From assembly GCF_004570385.1 (NCBI RefSeq), contig NZ_SPQL01000002.1, positions 186,001-250,000 of the forward strand: a stretch of 64,000 nucleotides of DNA, given 5' to 3'. The position numbers and the translations under genes were made by a program. Of the stretch, positions 26,586 to 35,673 are shown one piece after another. The first letter of the stretch is position 1. Every line of letters begins with the position of its first letter. Under the pieces are notes generated by a model. It worked only from the letters and a program-made list of their open reading frames with translations, was not told the DNA's origin and made no database searches. The DNA is from Blastococcus sp. CT_GayMR19. GTDB taxonomy: Bacteria; Actinomycetota; Actinomycetes; Mycobacteriales; Geodermatophilaceae.

Positions 26586-28733
26586 GTGACCGGGCAGGGC
26601 GTCGAGGCCGAGCCCCGGGAGACCTCCGGCGCCGTGACCTCCAGCCTGCTCCGCTACGTGCGGGCCCAGGGTGGCGAGGACGCCGTCACGGAGGTCCTCC
26701 GCCGGGCGGACGTGCGGCACGACGTCGAGGAACTCGAGAACCCCTCCAGGTGGTGGAGCTACGAGACCCGCCGTCGGTTGTACTCGGCAGCGACCGAGGT
26801 GCTCGCCGACCCGGAGACGCTGTTCAAGGTCGGCTGCGCGGCCGTCACGAACGGCCTGGCACCGTCGCTGATCCTCGTCCTGCGGGCGGTCGGTTCACCG
26901 CGGCAGGTGTACCGGCGGGTTCCGCAGGTCATGGCCAAGTTCACCACCACGTCCACGATGGAGATCCTGGACGTGGAGGCGACGTCGGCCACCATCGTCT
27001 ACCGCGCACAGCCGGGGCACACCCACTCGCGGATGGACTGCAAGTACGCCCGGGGACTGCTGACCACGGTGCCGACGCTCTTCGGCCTGCCGCCCGCCCA
27101 GATCGAGCATTCCCACTGCGAGCCCGAGGGGCACCCGGACTGCACCTACCACCTCAGCTGGCAGCAACGGTCCTGGCTGGGGCGGCGCCGGACCGATCGC
27201 TCGTCCAAGGACCTGGACGTCGCCTCCCTGCAGGGTCAGCTGCGGGCACTGCAGTCGGCGGCCGCCGAGCTCGTGTCCAGCGACGACCTCGAGACCGTCC
27301 TCCCGCGGATCGTGGCCCGCGCCGGAGAAGCCGTCCTCGCGCCCGCCCACCTCCTGGCCGTCTCGGCCCCCGCTGGTGGTCCACCGCTCGTGCACAGCGT
27401 CGGGCTCGCACCGGAGGACGCGGAGAGGCTCGCCGCCGCCCTCCTCGCGGGGGAGGACCTCGATGTCCCGGCCGTGGTGGTGGACGTCGCCTCCACGCGT
27501 CACCGGCACGGCCGTCTGGCCGCCATCTACCCGCCCGGGTACGGAGTGGTCGGTGCCGAGCGCTCCGTGCTCGCGGCGTACGCCGACCACACCGCCGCGG
27601 CGCTCGACCTCCTGATCGCCCTCAAGGACGCGAAGGTCGACGCCGACCGGGTCGGCGCGGCGCTCCACCTCGCGCACGAGCTGGCCACGGCCGTCGACGT
27701 CGCGACCGTCTGCGACGTGGTCACCGATGCGCTGCCGCGCATGGTCGGCTGCACGAGTGCCTCTCTCATGCTGTGGGATTCGGCGTCACGCCGGCTGCGG
27801 ACACAGGCGGCCGCCGGGCTGGACCCGGCCGGCACCCGGCGCCTGCTGGGCGCCGCGTTCGACCCGGACGACGTGCCGGAGCTGGCCGGGATCCTCACCG
27901 ACGGCGAGCCACGCATCCTCGCCTCGCACGGGAACAGTCCGGCGGTGGAGGGCCTCCTGCGCGACCTGCGGTTGGCCGACGCGGTGGTCATGCCGCTGGT
28001 GGCCGACGGCGGAATCCTCGGCGTCGCCACGGCGAGCTGGGAAGCCGGGGAGAGCCCGGCCCTGCTGGGCGACGTGCTGGCCCGGCTCCGTGGTGTCGCC
28101 GACCAGGCCTCCACGGCGTTGCAGAAGGCACGACTGCTCGAGGCCGTGCGTCACCAGGCCTCGCACGACGCGCTGACCGGGCTGCCGAACCGGGTGCTGT
28201 TCCTCGAGCAGCTGGAGGCAGCGCTGGCCAGGACGGAGGCCGGGGAGCACGTGGCCGTCCTCTTCTGCGACCTCGACGGGTTCAAGGAGGTCAACGACAC
28301 CGTGGGACACGCGGCGGGCGACGAGCTGTTGCAGCAGGTGGCGGAGCGGCTGCGGGCCTCGGTCCGCCCCGACGACACCGTCGGCCGGCTCAGCGGGGAC
28401 GAGTTCGCCGTCATCCTCCCGGGCGTGGCGGGCGACGACGACGCAGCGGCACTGGCCGGCCGGCTGCTCGGGTGCTTCGACGAGCCCTTCCCGCTCGAGG
28501 CGGGCGACGTCCGCATCGGGAGCAGTGTGGGCGTGGCCGTGCATGCCGGCGGCGATGTCGTGGCCGAACAGCTGCTGCGCACTGCCGATGCGGCCATGTA
28601 CCGGGACAAGAACGTGCGGCGAGCACGACGCGCGTCCGAACACGGTCGCGGGGGCGGTCACGGCGTGACCGGGCCTCGGAACCGGTCGAGGGTGTCGACG
28701 ACCGCCACTCCGATGCACCGGCTGCACGACTGA
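26586..28733 (+). CDS. V4R/GAF-containing diguanylate cyclase (GGDEF)
   Basis: A soluble protein of about 715 residues. The N-terminal domain (to about 195) ends in a HCEPEGHPDCTYHLSW motif like V4R/haem-NO-binding-associated domains, with Cys and His that could bind metal or haem. Two GAF-like regions follow (about 220-330 and 350-510), then GGDEF (DALTGLPNRVLF, CDLDGFKEVNDTVGHAAGD, signature S-G-D-E-F, and a late ADAAMYRDKN). The S-for-G change in the signature is tolerated in active cyclases. The start is uncertain: GTG codons at 26586 and 26634 and an ATG at 26490 are all possible. It ends at a strong terminator. Confidence 0.85.
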   Translation: MTGQGVEAEPRETSGAVTSSLLRYVRAQGGEDAVTEVLRRADVRHDVEELENPSRWWSYETRRRLYSAATEVLADPETLFKVGCAAVTNGLAPSLILVLRAVGSPRQVYRRVPQVMAKFTTTSTMEILDVEATSATIVYRAQPGHTHSRMDCKYARGLLTTVPTLFGLPPAQIEHSHCEPEGHPDCTYHLSWQQRSWLGRRRTDRSSKDLDVASLQGQLRALQSAAAELVSSDDLETVLPRIVARAGEAVLAPAHLLAVSAPAGGPPLVHSVGLAPEDAERLAAALLAGEDLDVPAVVVDVASTRHRHGRLAAIYPPGYGVVGAERSVLAAYADHTAAALDLLIALKDAKVDADRVGAALHLAHELATAVDVATVCDVVTDALPRMVGCTSASLMLWDSASRRLRTQAAAGLDPAGTRRLLGAAFDPDDVPELAGILTDGEPRILASHGNSPAVEGLLRDLRLADAVVMPLVADGGILGVATASWEAGESPALLGDVLARLRGVADQASTALQKARLLEAVRHQASHDALTGLPNRVLFLEQLEAALARTEAGEHVAVLFCDLDGFKEVNDTVGHAAGDELLQQVAERLRASVRPDDTVGRLSGDEFAVILPGVAGDDDAAALAGRLLGCFDEPFPLEAGDVRIGSSVGVAVHAGGDVVAEQLLRTADAAMYRDKNVRRARRASEHGRGGGHGVTGPRNRSRVSTTATPMHRLHD

Positions 28734-28749
28734 GGAGACGGCAACGAGG

Positions 28750-28792
28750 AAAGGCCGGGGGCCACCGCTGTCCGCGGTGGCCCCCGGCCTTT
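28750..28792. terminator. Bidirectional terminator between the diguanylate cyclase and ssrA
   Basis: A perfect 19-bp stem (28750-28768 and 28774-28792) with a 5-nt loop, followed by T residues on the plus strand and a short T-run on the minus strand. It serves both the cyclase gene and the tmRNA. Confidence 0.92.
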
Positions 28793-28829
28793 TCGCCAAC
28801 TGGCGTCCCGGCGTTTTGCCAGGACGCCG

Positions 28830-29204
28830 TGGTGGAGGTGGCGGGAATCGAACCCGCGTCCTTCGATGCATCACCAGGGCTTCTCCGAGCGCAGTTCGCG
28901 GTGCCTCTACTCGGCCCCACCGTTCATGCGAACGAGTCGGTGTGGCGGGCCCAGTCGCTGTTTGGTGTCCCACGCGTACCCGCGACCGGTACGCGCAGTG
29001 AGTCATCTAGCTGATGCCAGGATCCGGGCCGATGACGAACCCGGGCTGACAGACTCGCCTAGCTGCTGTCAGGCAGCGAGAGCGAAGTCGTGCTGCTTAG
29101 GAGCGGCACTTGTTGGTTTGCAACGGATGGTTAACGAGATCATCGTTGCCTTCCTCGGCTCGCTTCCCCTGGTCACACGACCGAAGTCGAGACCAATCAC
29201 CCCC
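28830..29204 (-). ncRNA. ssrA: Transfer-messenger RNA (tmRNA)
   Basis: About 375 nt. The 5' end GGGGGTG pairs with CACCTCC at the 3' end (one G-U), followed by A and the encoded CCA at 28830-28832. The T-arm reads GGTTCGATTCCC. The tag frame ends FALAA then TGA (stop at 29069-29071). By alignment with mycobacterial tmRNA, the resume codon is probably the GCC at 29105-29107, giving AAPKQHDFALAA. Family knowledge: with SmpB (39.6 kb here) it rescues stalled ribosomes and tags the nascent peptide for proteolysis. A TAGGCT box (29222-29227) is a plausible -10. Confidence 0.95.
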
Positions 29205-29274
29205 TGTGCAGTTGTACGGACAGCCTAACGGTCCTGGGCCCCGGCGTGTTCCCCCGGACGGGGGTGTCCCGCGG

Positions 29275-29700
29275 TCAGCGGACCCGGCGGAGCCACCATC
29301 GCTGCCACGGCGTCTCGACGGCGCGCGGGTGGTACTCGCGGCGCACCCAGCGCACGGCCTCCTCCGGTGTCAGCCCGTCGAGGACCGCGAGAGCCGCGAG
29401 CGCCGTTCCGGTACGGCCGACGCCGCCCCGGCAGGTGACCTCCACCCGGTCACCGTCGAGCGCCCGCCGGTGGGCGTCCCGGAGCGCCTCCAGTGCGTCG
29501 TCGCCGTCGAGCGGGATCCAGAAGTCGGGCCAGCGCACCCGCCGGTGCGGCCACGCGGGCGCCGGCCCCGGCGTCAGCACCAGCGCGAAGTCGGCGGGCG
29601 GGACGACGTCCTCGAGCCGCCGTCCGCGCACCAGCGTTCCGCCGGGCAGCCGGACGACGCCCCGCTCCCCCGCCCAGAGCGCACCCCCCACGCGCACCAC
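29275..29700 (-). CDS. Protein tyrosine/dual-specificity phosphatase-like protein
   Basis: A 141-residue protein with the Cys-x5-Arg phosphatase loop C-R-G-G-V-G-R-T-G (Cys90, Arg96) after the strand VEVTC. A probable general-acid Asp lies in the FWIPLDGDDAL region, and a C-terminal helix EEAVRWVRREYHPRAVET follows. Family knowledge: compact DSP-type enzymes remove phosphate from Tyr or Ser/Thr, or act on inositol or nucleotide phosphates. It sits alone next to the tmRNA gene. The substrate is unknown. Confidence 0.85.
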   Translation of the reverse strand: MVRVGGALWAGERGVVRLPGGTLVRGRRLEDVVPPADFALVLTPGPAPAWPHRRVRWPDFWIPLDGDDALEALRDAHRRALDGDRVEVTCRGGVGRTGTALAALAVLDGLTPEEAVRWVRREYHPRAVETPWQRWWLRRVR

Positions 29701-29722
29701 CTTCTTCGGGCCCCCTCGCGGT

Positions 29723-29795
29723 GTTGATCATCGGATTCCTGCCGCGCGACACGCCGTCGACCGGCGTGTCGTCGTGCGCAGATCCGATGATCAAC
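29723..29795. repeat. Large nested palindrome (REP-like element)
   Basis: The outer arms gttgatcatcggat (29723-29736) and atccgatgatcaac (29782-29795) are perfect 14-bp complements. An inner perfect 10-bp stem (29747-29756 and 29762-29771) has loop TCGAC. The 73-bp element sits between corA's stop and the phosphatase start. It is longer and more structured than the other terminators here, with an AT-richer outer arm, so it looks like a mobile or REP-type palindrome that could also end corA transcription. Confidence 0.8.
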
Positions 29796-29808
29796 TGACG
29801 AGGAGGGG

Positions 29809-30936
29809 TCAGATCCAGTCGCGTCGCTTGAAGACGGCGTACAGCGTCAGGCTGACCCCGAGCATCAGCAGCAGCGCGAACGGATAGCCGAACACCCAGT
29901 TCAGCTCCGGCATGACGGCGAAGTTCATCCCGTAGACCGTGCCCACGAGGGTGGGGGCGAACAGGATGGCCGCCCAGGCAGAGATCTTCTTGACCTCCTC
30001 CCCCTGGGCGATCGAGGCCTCGGTCAGCTCCCGGATCTCCTCGTTCTGCCGCTGCGCGACGAGGGTCGCGTTGACGGTGAGGATGTCCCGCAGCTGCAGC
30101 CGGAAGCCCTCCGCCCGCTCGTTGACCTGGACGACGTGGTCGGCGACGTCCCGCAGGTAGCTGCGCAGCTCCTCGTCGACGCCGTACTTGTCGAATCCCG
30201 CCGTGATGGCGGCGAGGATGCCGGTCAGAGGCACTGAGGCCCGCTGGAAGTCGAGCACCTCCTGCGACAGCTCGTAGATGCGGCGCGACACCGCCGGGTC
30301 GCCGCGGAAGACCTCGGTCTCGATCTCGTCGATGTCGTTGGCCAGTCCGGCGACCACCGGCCGGTACCCGTCGACGACGGCGTCCAGGGTCGCGTACAGC
30401 ACCGCCTCGCTCCCCTTCGCCAGCAGCGCGGGGTCGCTCTCCAGCCGCCGGCGCACCCGGGAGAGGTCGGGCGACTCGCTGTGCCGCACGGTGATGACGA
30501 AGTCGGCGCCGAGGAACAGGTGCAGCTCGCCGAACTCGACCTCCTCGGCCTCGTCCCGGTACCGCGCGGCCTTGAGGACGACGAACAGCGTGTTGCCGTA
30601 GCGCTCGAACTTCGGGCGCTGGTGGGCCTTGATCGCGTCCTCGACGGCGAGTTCGGGGAGGTCGTAGAGCTCGGCCAGCTCACCGAGTTCAGGAGCCTCC
30701 GGCCGGTAGAGCCCGATCCAGGCCAGCCGGCCCTCGCCCTCCGCCAGCTCCTGCCGGCTCTCGGCGGCCGACGCGGGCGTGGCCACCCGGCGGCCCCCCG
30801 AGTAGACGGCGTTGTCCACCATCCTCGAGCGAGGGGCGGCCACGGGAGTGGCGGCGGGGGTGCCCGTCTGCACCCGCGGCGGACGACGGGTGAGCGTGCT
30901 GAGTGCGGTCAGGGGCGCGAGGCGACGGTCGGTCAT
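29809..30936 (-). CDS. corA: CorA family magnesium/divalent metal transporter
   Basis: A 375-residue protein with a long cytosolic alpha/beta and helical domain and two C-terminal transmembrane helices. The signature Y-G-M-N-F follows TM1, then FAVMPELNWVFGYPFALLLMLGVSL and a short positively charged tail. Family knowledge: a pentameric channel-like Mg2+ (or Co2+/Ni2+) uptake system gated by cytosolic metal. It is monocistronic, with a large palindrome just past the stop. The N-terminal 40 residues are variable and Arg-rich, so the true start could be a little downstream. Confidence 0.94.
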   Translation of the reverse strand: MTDRRLAPLTALSTLTRRPPRVQTGTPAATPVAAPRSRMVDNAVYSGGRRVATPASAAESRQELAEGEGRLAWIGLYRPEAPELGELAELYDLPELAVEDAIKAHQRPKFERYGNTLFVVLKAARYRDEAEEVEFGELHLFLGADFVITVRHSESPDLSRVRRRLESDPALLAKGSEAVLYATLDAVVDGYRPVVAGLANDIDEIETEVFRGDPAVSRRIYELSQEVLDFQRASVPLTGILAAITAGFDKYGVDEELRSYLRDVADHVVQVNERAEGFRLQLRDILTVNATLVAQRQNEEIRELTEASIAQGEEVKKISAWAAILFAPTLVGTVYGMNFAVMPELNWVFGYPFALLLMLGVSLTLYAVFKRRDWI

Positions 30937-31335
30937 GACGGACTCCCGGGAACGGGGACGACGGCGGACACCGGGAGGTCCTCCGCGCGCGCCGTCCGTC
31001 CGTTCGACGGCCGGGAATCAGGCGGGGAGGACCTCGGGATCGGGACTGGGCGGCTCGGTGCGCATCGCTCGCCGCCCTTCCGGTCGTTCCCCGCGACGGT
31101 CGCCGGGCCGTCGTCCATCGTGACATGTCCTGTCCAGTCCCCCGGACAGGTGAACGCCAGGGTGGCTTGACCGGAGCCCGTTCCGGCCTGGCACAACTAG
31201 ACCTGACGCTGCTCGCTCTGCGCTAGCGTCCCCGCATCGTCGGCATCGGGGCCACCGTGGAGGTGCCACCTTCGTGCCGCGAGCGCGGTGGTGCAGCGGC
31301 TCCGGCGCGCCCCTTCGAGATCGACGGAGATCCGG
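30937..31335. other. Divergent intergenic region between corA and the serine hydrolase
   Basis: About 400 bp. The only structure I see is a 7-bp inverted repeat CCTGTCC-N8-GGACAGG at 31129-31135 and 31144-31150, which could be an operator. Presumably both promoters lie here. A weak TTGACC near 31164 could serve the hydrolase. Confidence 0.35.
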
Positions 31336-32511
31336 ATGAGCACGGCACTCGACGGCGCGGCACTCGACCAGGTTCTGCAGGACGCGGTGGACAGCGGGGC
31401 GGTGCCTCATGTGGCCGCCATCGCGGCAGACCGCGACGGCGTCGTCTACGAGGGCGGCGCCGGCGTGCGCATCGCCGGTCAGAGCGACGATCCGGTCGGC
31501 ACGTCCACCCAGTTCCGGATCATGTCCATGACCAAGATGGTGGCGACGACGGCGGCGCTGCAGCAGATGGAGCGCGGCGAGCTCGACATCGACGCCCCGG
31601 TGGAGAGCTACCGCCCCGAGTTCGCCGACGTCCAGGTGCTCGACGGGTTCGACGGGGCCACCCCGCGGCTGCGCGCGCCGGCCAGCAAGGCCACGGTCCG
31701 GCAGCTCATCACCCACACCTCGGGTCTGGGTTACTGGTTCTGGAACGCCGACCTCAAGAAGTACGAGGAGGCCACCGGCCTGCCCAACGTGGTGCCCGGC
31801 GTGATGGAGGCGTTCAAGGCGCCGCTCGTCGCCGACCCCGGCACCCGGTACGTCTACGGGATCAACACCGACTGGCTCGGCCTCGTGGTCGAGACCGTCG
31901 CAGGCACAACGCTCGACGTCGTCGTCAAGGAGCACATCGCCGGCCCGCTCGCGATGGACGACACGATGTTCGCGCTCGACGAGGGTCGCAAGCAGAACGT
32001 GGTCGACGTCCACGTGCGCGGTGAGGACGGCGCATGGACGGCGGCCGGCGGCATCCTCAACGAGTCGCCGGAGTGGTGGCCCGGAGGGCACGGCCTGTAC
32101 TCGACACCGCGCGACTACATCCGCTTCCAGCGCGCCCTGCTCCGCGGCGGTGAGCTCGACGGGCAGCGCATCCTCCAGGCGTCGACGGTCGACGCGGCCT
32201 TCAGCAACCAGATCGGGAACCTGGACTTCCCCGAGGTGATCGAGACCGCCGATCCACCGATCACCGACAGCCTGCGCGTCGGCCCCGGCTACAAGTGGGG
32301 CTACGGGCTGCTGCTGAACACGAGAGACGTCCCCGGCCGCCGGCGGGCCGGCACCGGTGCGTGGGCCGGGCTGTTCAACACCCACTTCTTCGTGGACCGG
32401 ACGACCGGCATCTGCGCCTCGATCTACACCAACTCGCTGCCGTTCATCGAGAAGGACGGCGCGTGGAAGCTCTACGGCGACTTCGAGGAGGCCCTGTACT
32501 CGGCGCTGTGA
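31336..32511 (+). CDS. Serine hydrolase, beta-lactamase/esterase family (class C-like)
   Basis: A 391-residue penicillin-binding-like hydrolase. The nucleophile motif S-M-T-K (Ser64, Lys67) is followed by a Tyr-containing YVYGINTDW motif, typical of class C beta-lactamase-fold esterases (EstB-like family VIII). There is no signal peptide, so it is probably cytosolic and an esterase or peptidase rather than a secreted beta-lactamase. The ATG at 31336 has GGAG 8 nt upstream and is preferred over an in-frame ATG 48 nt earlier. Confidence 0.92.
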   Translation: MSTALDGAALDQVLQDAVDSGAVPHVAAIAADRDGVVYEGGAGVRIAGQSDDPVGTSTQFRIMSMTKMVATTAALQQMERGELDIDAPVESYRPEFADVQVLDGFDGATPRLRAPASKATVRQLITHTSGLGYWFWNADLKKYEEATGLPNVVPGVMEAFKAPLVADPGTRYVYGINTDWLGLVVETVAGTTLDVVVKEHIAGPLAMDDTMFALDEGRKQNVVDVHVRGEDGAWTAAGGILNESPEWWPGGHGLYSTPRDYIRFQRALLRGGELDGQRILQASTVDAAFSNQIGNLDFPEVIETADPPITDSLRVGPGYKWGYGLLLNTRDVPGRRRAGTGAWAGLFNTHFFVDRTTGICASIYTNSLPFIEKDGAWKLYGDFEEALYSAL

Positions 32512-32612
32512 CGAGCGTGCGGGGTCGGTCCCTTCAGGACGGGCCCGTGTCGTTCGACCCGCGACGTCGCGAGCTCGGCGGCGGCACCGGCGGCCGTGCC
32601 GCGCCGGTGCGG

Positions 32613-33488
32613 TCAGCCGCGGGCGAAGATCCCGGTACCGAAGGCGCCGTTGCCGACCAGCACGCGGGCGAATCCCTTCCCCAGCTCGGTGGCCCGTGCG
32701 GTGCGCTCGGCGCCGAGGTGCTCCCAGGGCGCGGCCGAGAGGGCGTCGGTCTCCGCCTCGACGCGGGCCCGCAGGTCCTCGCCCTCGGCGGAGAGCCCGC
32801 CGTCATCGAGCAGCCCACGCTCGGCCAGCGCGGCGCAGCAGGCGGCCCACTCCTCGTCGCGCCACCCGCGGCTGGCCTTGGCCGCCGCCTCGGTGAAGCC
32901 CCGGCCGGTGGCGGTGTGGGTGACCAGCGCCTCCAGCCCGCTGAGCCCGGAACGGAGGAGCGCGGCCACGTGCCCGTCACCGCGGTACTCACGCAGCAGC
33001 GTGACGCCGTGCCACACCTGCAGGAGCGGCTCGTGGGGCCACGGCAGGTCGGCGTGCCCGGCGTAGAGCGCGCGGCCCTCCGGCGTCAGGACGGTGCACG
33101 CCTCCCTGAGCAGCGCGGCCAGCTCCGGCACCGCGACCGCATCCGGACCACCCAGCAGCCGGGTGAGCGACGCACGCGCCGCGTCCAGGCGGGCCGCGAG
33201 CACCTGCTCGGGCGAGGCGATCGTCCACGCGCGCGGGATCATGTGCGCGACCAGGGACGGCGAGAAGTTGTAGAACGTCGCCGTCACGACGCCGGCGCCC
33301 ACCGGACCCATCGCGGCCGCACGGCCGGCGAAGTAGGACATGCGGCCGGCCTTCAGACCCAGCCCGGACAGCCGCTCATCGAGCTCGGGCGCGAAGTAGA
33401 TCTGCGCGTGCAGCGGCTCGACGGCGCGGTGCGCGCGGGCGACCACGGCGAGATCGAGAGCGGACGCGGGTCGATCGACGCTGACCAT
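32613..33488 (-). CDS. SCO6745-like actinobacterial protein
   Basis: A 291-residue, mostly helical protein beginning MVSVDRPASALDLAVVARAHRAVEPLHAQIYFAPELDE, with YFAGRAAAMGPVGAGVVTATFYNFSPSLVAHMIPRAW, a combination I associate with the SCO6745 family of uncharacterised actinobacterial proteins. The C-terminal half has a winged-helix-like stretch (AALAERGLLDDGGLSAEGEDLRARVEAETD). No catalytic residues are known. It diverges from kaiC with about 110 bp between the starts, so the two could share regulation, but no functional link is established. Confidence 0.8.
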   Translation of the reverse strand: MVSVDRPASALDLAVVARAHRAVEPLHAQIYFAPELDERLSGLGLKAGRMSYFAGRAAAMGPVGAGVVTATFYNFSPSLVAHMIPRAWTIASPEQVLAARLDAARASLTRLLGGPDAVAVPELAALLREACTVLTPEGRALYAGHADLPWPHEPLLQVWHGVTLLREYRGDGHVAALLRSGLSGLEALVTHTATGRGFTEAAAKASRGWRDEEWAACCAALAERGLLDDGGLSAEGEDLRARVEAETDALSAAPWEHLGAERTARATELGKGFARVLVGNGAFGTGIFARG

Positions 33489-33596
33489 GCGCCGCACCCT
33501 AGCGATGCGTGGCAGGACGCCGTCGGCGGCGGCGTTGATCCCTTCCCCGGCCCCGGTTCCCGCGACTAGCTTGATCGAAGCCAAGCGGGAGGACCT

Positions 33597-35342
33597 ATGG
33601 CGGCGACGATCCACCCGCCCAGAACGGCGCCGTCCACCAGGTCCGCGCTGGTCAAAGCACCGACGGGCATCCGCGGGTTCGACGAGCTCACCGGCGGTGG
33701 GCTGCCCCACGGCCGGGCGACCCTGGTCACCGGAGGCCCGGGCTCGTGCAAGACGTTGTTCGGGCTGGAGTTCCTGGTGCGCGGTGCAGAGGAATTCGAC
33801 GAGCCGGGCGTCCTCCTGGCGTTCGAGGAGTCGGCCACCGACCTGACGGAGAACGTCGCCTCGCTCGGCTTCGACCTGGCCGGACTCGAGGCCGACGGGC
33901 GCCTGGTCATCGATGCGGTCCGGATCGATGCGTCCGAGATCGTGACCACGGGGGAGTTCGACCTCGACGGCCTGTTCATCCGCTTGGCCGCGGCAGTGCA
34001 GTCGGTGGGGGCCCGGCGGGTGGTCCTGGACACGATCGAGGTGCTGTTCGGCGCGCTGGGCGACGAGGCGATCGTGCGGAACGAGTTCAGCCGGCTGCTG
34101 CGGTGGCTCAAGGACCACGAGCTCACCACCGTGATCACCGGTGAGCGTGGCCCGGAAGGGCAGCTGACGCGGTTCGGCATCGAGGAGTACGCCTCCGACT
34201 GTGTGCTCGTCCTCGATCACCGGATGCGCGACGAGATCGCCACCCGGCGGCTGCGGGTGGTGAAGTACCGCGGATCGGCGCACGGCACGAACGAGTATCC
34301 GTTCCTGGTCACCGACCGTGGCCTGCGGGTCTGGCCCATCACCTCGACCGCGCTCACCTACGCGGTCTCCACCGAACGCGTGTCGCTGGGCGTGCCGCAA
34401 CTGGACGAGATGCTGGGCGGCGGCGTCTACCGCGGCTCCACCGTCCTGATCACCGGCACCGCCGGCACGGGGAAGACGACGCTGGCGGCGTCCGCGGTCG
34501 ACGCGGCCTGTGCCCGCGGGGAATCGGCCCTGTTCGTGTCCTTCGAGGAGTCCCCGGACCAGATCATCCGCAACCTGAGGTCGGTCGGGATCGACCTGGG
34601 CCGGTGGGTGGACGACGGGCTGCTGCGGTTGTGGGGCGAGCGGGCGACCGCCTTCGGCCTGGAGGCACACCTGTCGGCGATCGAGCGGCTGCTGGAGGAG
34701 TCCGAACCGGCCGTCGCCGTCCTGGACGCGGTCGGCAGTCTCAGCAACGTCGGCGCGGAGGCGGAAGTGACGTCGGCCGTCGTCCGCGAGGTGGACATGA
34801 TGAAGTCGCGCGGTGTCACCGCGATCCTGACCAGCCTGAACCACGACGCGCAGCGGGAGTCCAGCTCAGTTGCGGTCTCGTCCGTGGTCGACACCTGGCT
34901 GCTGCTGCGCAACGTGGAGAGCGACGGCGAACGCAACCGGCTGTTGTTCGTGATGAAGAGCAGGGGGACGGCGCACTCGAACCAGGTGCGCGAGTTCCTC
35001 CTCACCGACCACGGCGCCGAACTGCTGGACGTCACCGTCGGCGCCCGTGGTGTCCTGACCGGCTCGGCCCGGCTGGCACAGGCCGCCGAGGAGCGCGCGG
35101 CCGCGGCCGACCGGAGCGCCGAACTGGAGCGGCGACGCCTGGCACTCGAGCGGCGCACCGCCGAGGTCGACGCCCAGGTCGCCGCCCTCCACGCGCAACT
35201 GGCGACCGAGAGCGCCGAGCTCGATCGGCTGGCGGCCGAGGAGACCCGTGGCGCGGACGCTCGCGCGGCGGACCGGGAACGCCTCGCCCGCCGACGCGAG
35301 AGCGGACCCGCCGACGGTCGATCCGAAGCTCGGGATGGGTGA
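33597..35342 (+). CDS. kaiC: KaiC-like double-domain RecA-family ATPase
   Basis: A 581-residue protein of two KaiC domains. CI: Walker A GGPGSCKT at 46-53 and catalytic E77-E78. CII: Walker A GTAGTGKT at 287-294 and E317-E318. These positions match Synechococcus KaiC within one residue. Aligning VVDTWLLLR with cyanobacterial ITDTIILLQ places the phospho-acceptor pair at S428-S429 (Ser-Thr in cyanobacteria). Cys51 replaces the last Gly of the CI P-loop. About 75-100 extra C-terminal residues form an Ala/Glu/Arg-rich coiled coil. Family knowledge: a hexameric autokinase/phosphatase ATPase of the circadian oscillator or, in non-cyanobacteria, stress and daily timing. GGGAGGA precedes the ATG. 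First gene of the kai operon. Confidence 0.95.
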   Translation: MAATIHPPRTAPSTRSALVKAPTGIRGFDELTGGGLPHGRATLVTGGPGSCKTLFGLEFLVRGAEEFDEPGVLLAFEESATDLTENVASLGFDLAGLEADGRLVIDAVRIDASEIVTTGEFDLDGLFIRLAAAVQSVGARRVVLDTIEVLFGALGDEAIVRNEFSRLLRWLKDHELTTVITGERGPEGQLTRFGIEEYASDCVLVLDHRMRDEIATRRLRVVKYRGSAHGTNEYPFLVTDRGLRVWPITSTALTYAVSTERVSLGVPQLDEMLGGGVYRGSTVLITGTAGTGKTTLAASAVDAACARGESALFVSFEESPDQIIRNLRSVGIDLGRWVDDGLLRLWGERATAFGLEAHLSAIERLLEESEPAVAVLDAVGSLSNVGAEAEVTSAVVREVDMMKSRGVTAILTSLNHDAQRESSSVAVSSVVDTWLLLRNVESDGERNRLLFVMKSRGTAHSNQVREFLLTDHGAELLDVTVGARGVLTGSARLAQAAEERAAAADRSAELERRRLALERRTAEVDAQVAALHAQLATESAELDRLAAEETRGADARAADRERLARRRESGPADGRSEARDG

Positions 35343-35343
35343 C

Positions 35344-35673
35344 ATGGACGCCAACGGCCCGGCCCACGACGACGGGTCCGACTCGTCACCGATGTACGAA
35401 CTGCGCCTCTATCTCGCCGGGCACAGCCCCAAGTCCGTGCGGGCGGTGGAGAACCTGCGCCGCACGTGCGAGGAGTACCTCCCGGGGCGCTACCGGATCG
35501 AGCTGGTCGACCTCCTCGAGAACCCGCAGCTCGCCCGTGGTGACGAGATCATCGCCGTCCCGACGCTGGTCCGGAAGCTCCCCGAGCCCGTCCGCAAGAT
35601 CATCGGCGACCTGTCGGACACCGAGAAGCTGCTGGTCGGCTTGCAGCTGCGCAGCGCCGGCGGCCGGCAGTGA
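35344..35673 (+). CDS. kaiB: KaiB domain protein, first copy
   Basis: A 109-residue thioredoxin-like protein. The KaiB core is [33 protein letters not shown]..., then [28 protein letters not shown] and [15 protein letters not shown], containing the G-D-L-S-D element where cyanobacterial KaiB has fold-switch residues. Its ATG is 1 nt after the kaiC stop, and its stop overlaps the second kaiB by 4 nt. Family knowledge: fold-switched KaiB binds the KaiC CI ring. An in-frame ATG at 35335 would overlap kaiC. Confidence in the family is high. Confidence 0.94.
   Translation: MDANGPAHDDGSDSSPMYELRLYLAGHSPKSVRAVENLRRTCEEYLPGRYRIELVDLLENPQLARGDEIIAVPTLVRKLPEPVRKIIGDLSDTEKLLVGLQLRSAGGRQ

Noticed and set aside
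28840-28870. A tRNA-like T-arm on the minus strand
   Set aside because: It is the 3' part of the tmRNA; the partner acceptor strand lies 350 nt away, so there is no separate tRNA gene.
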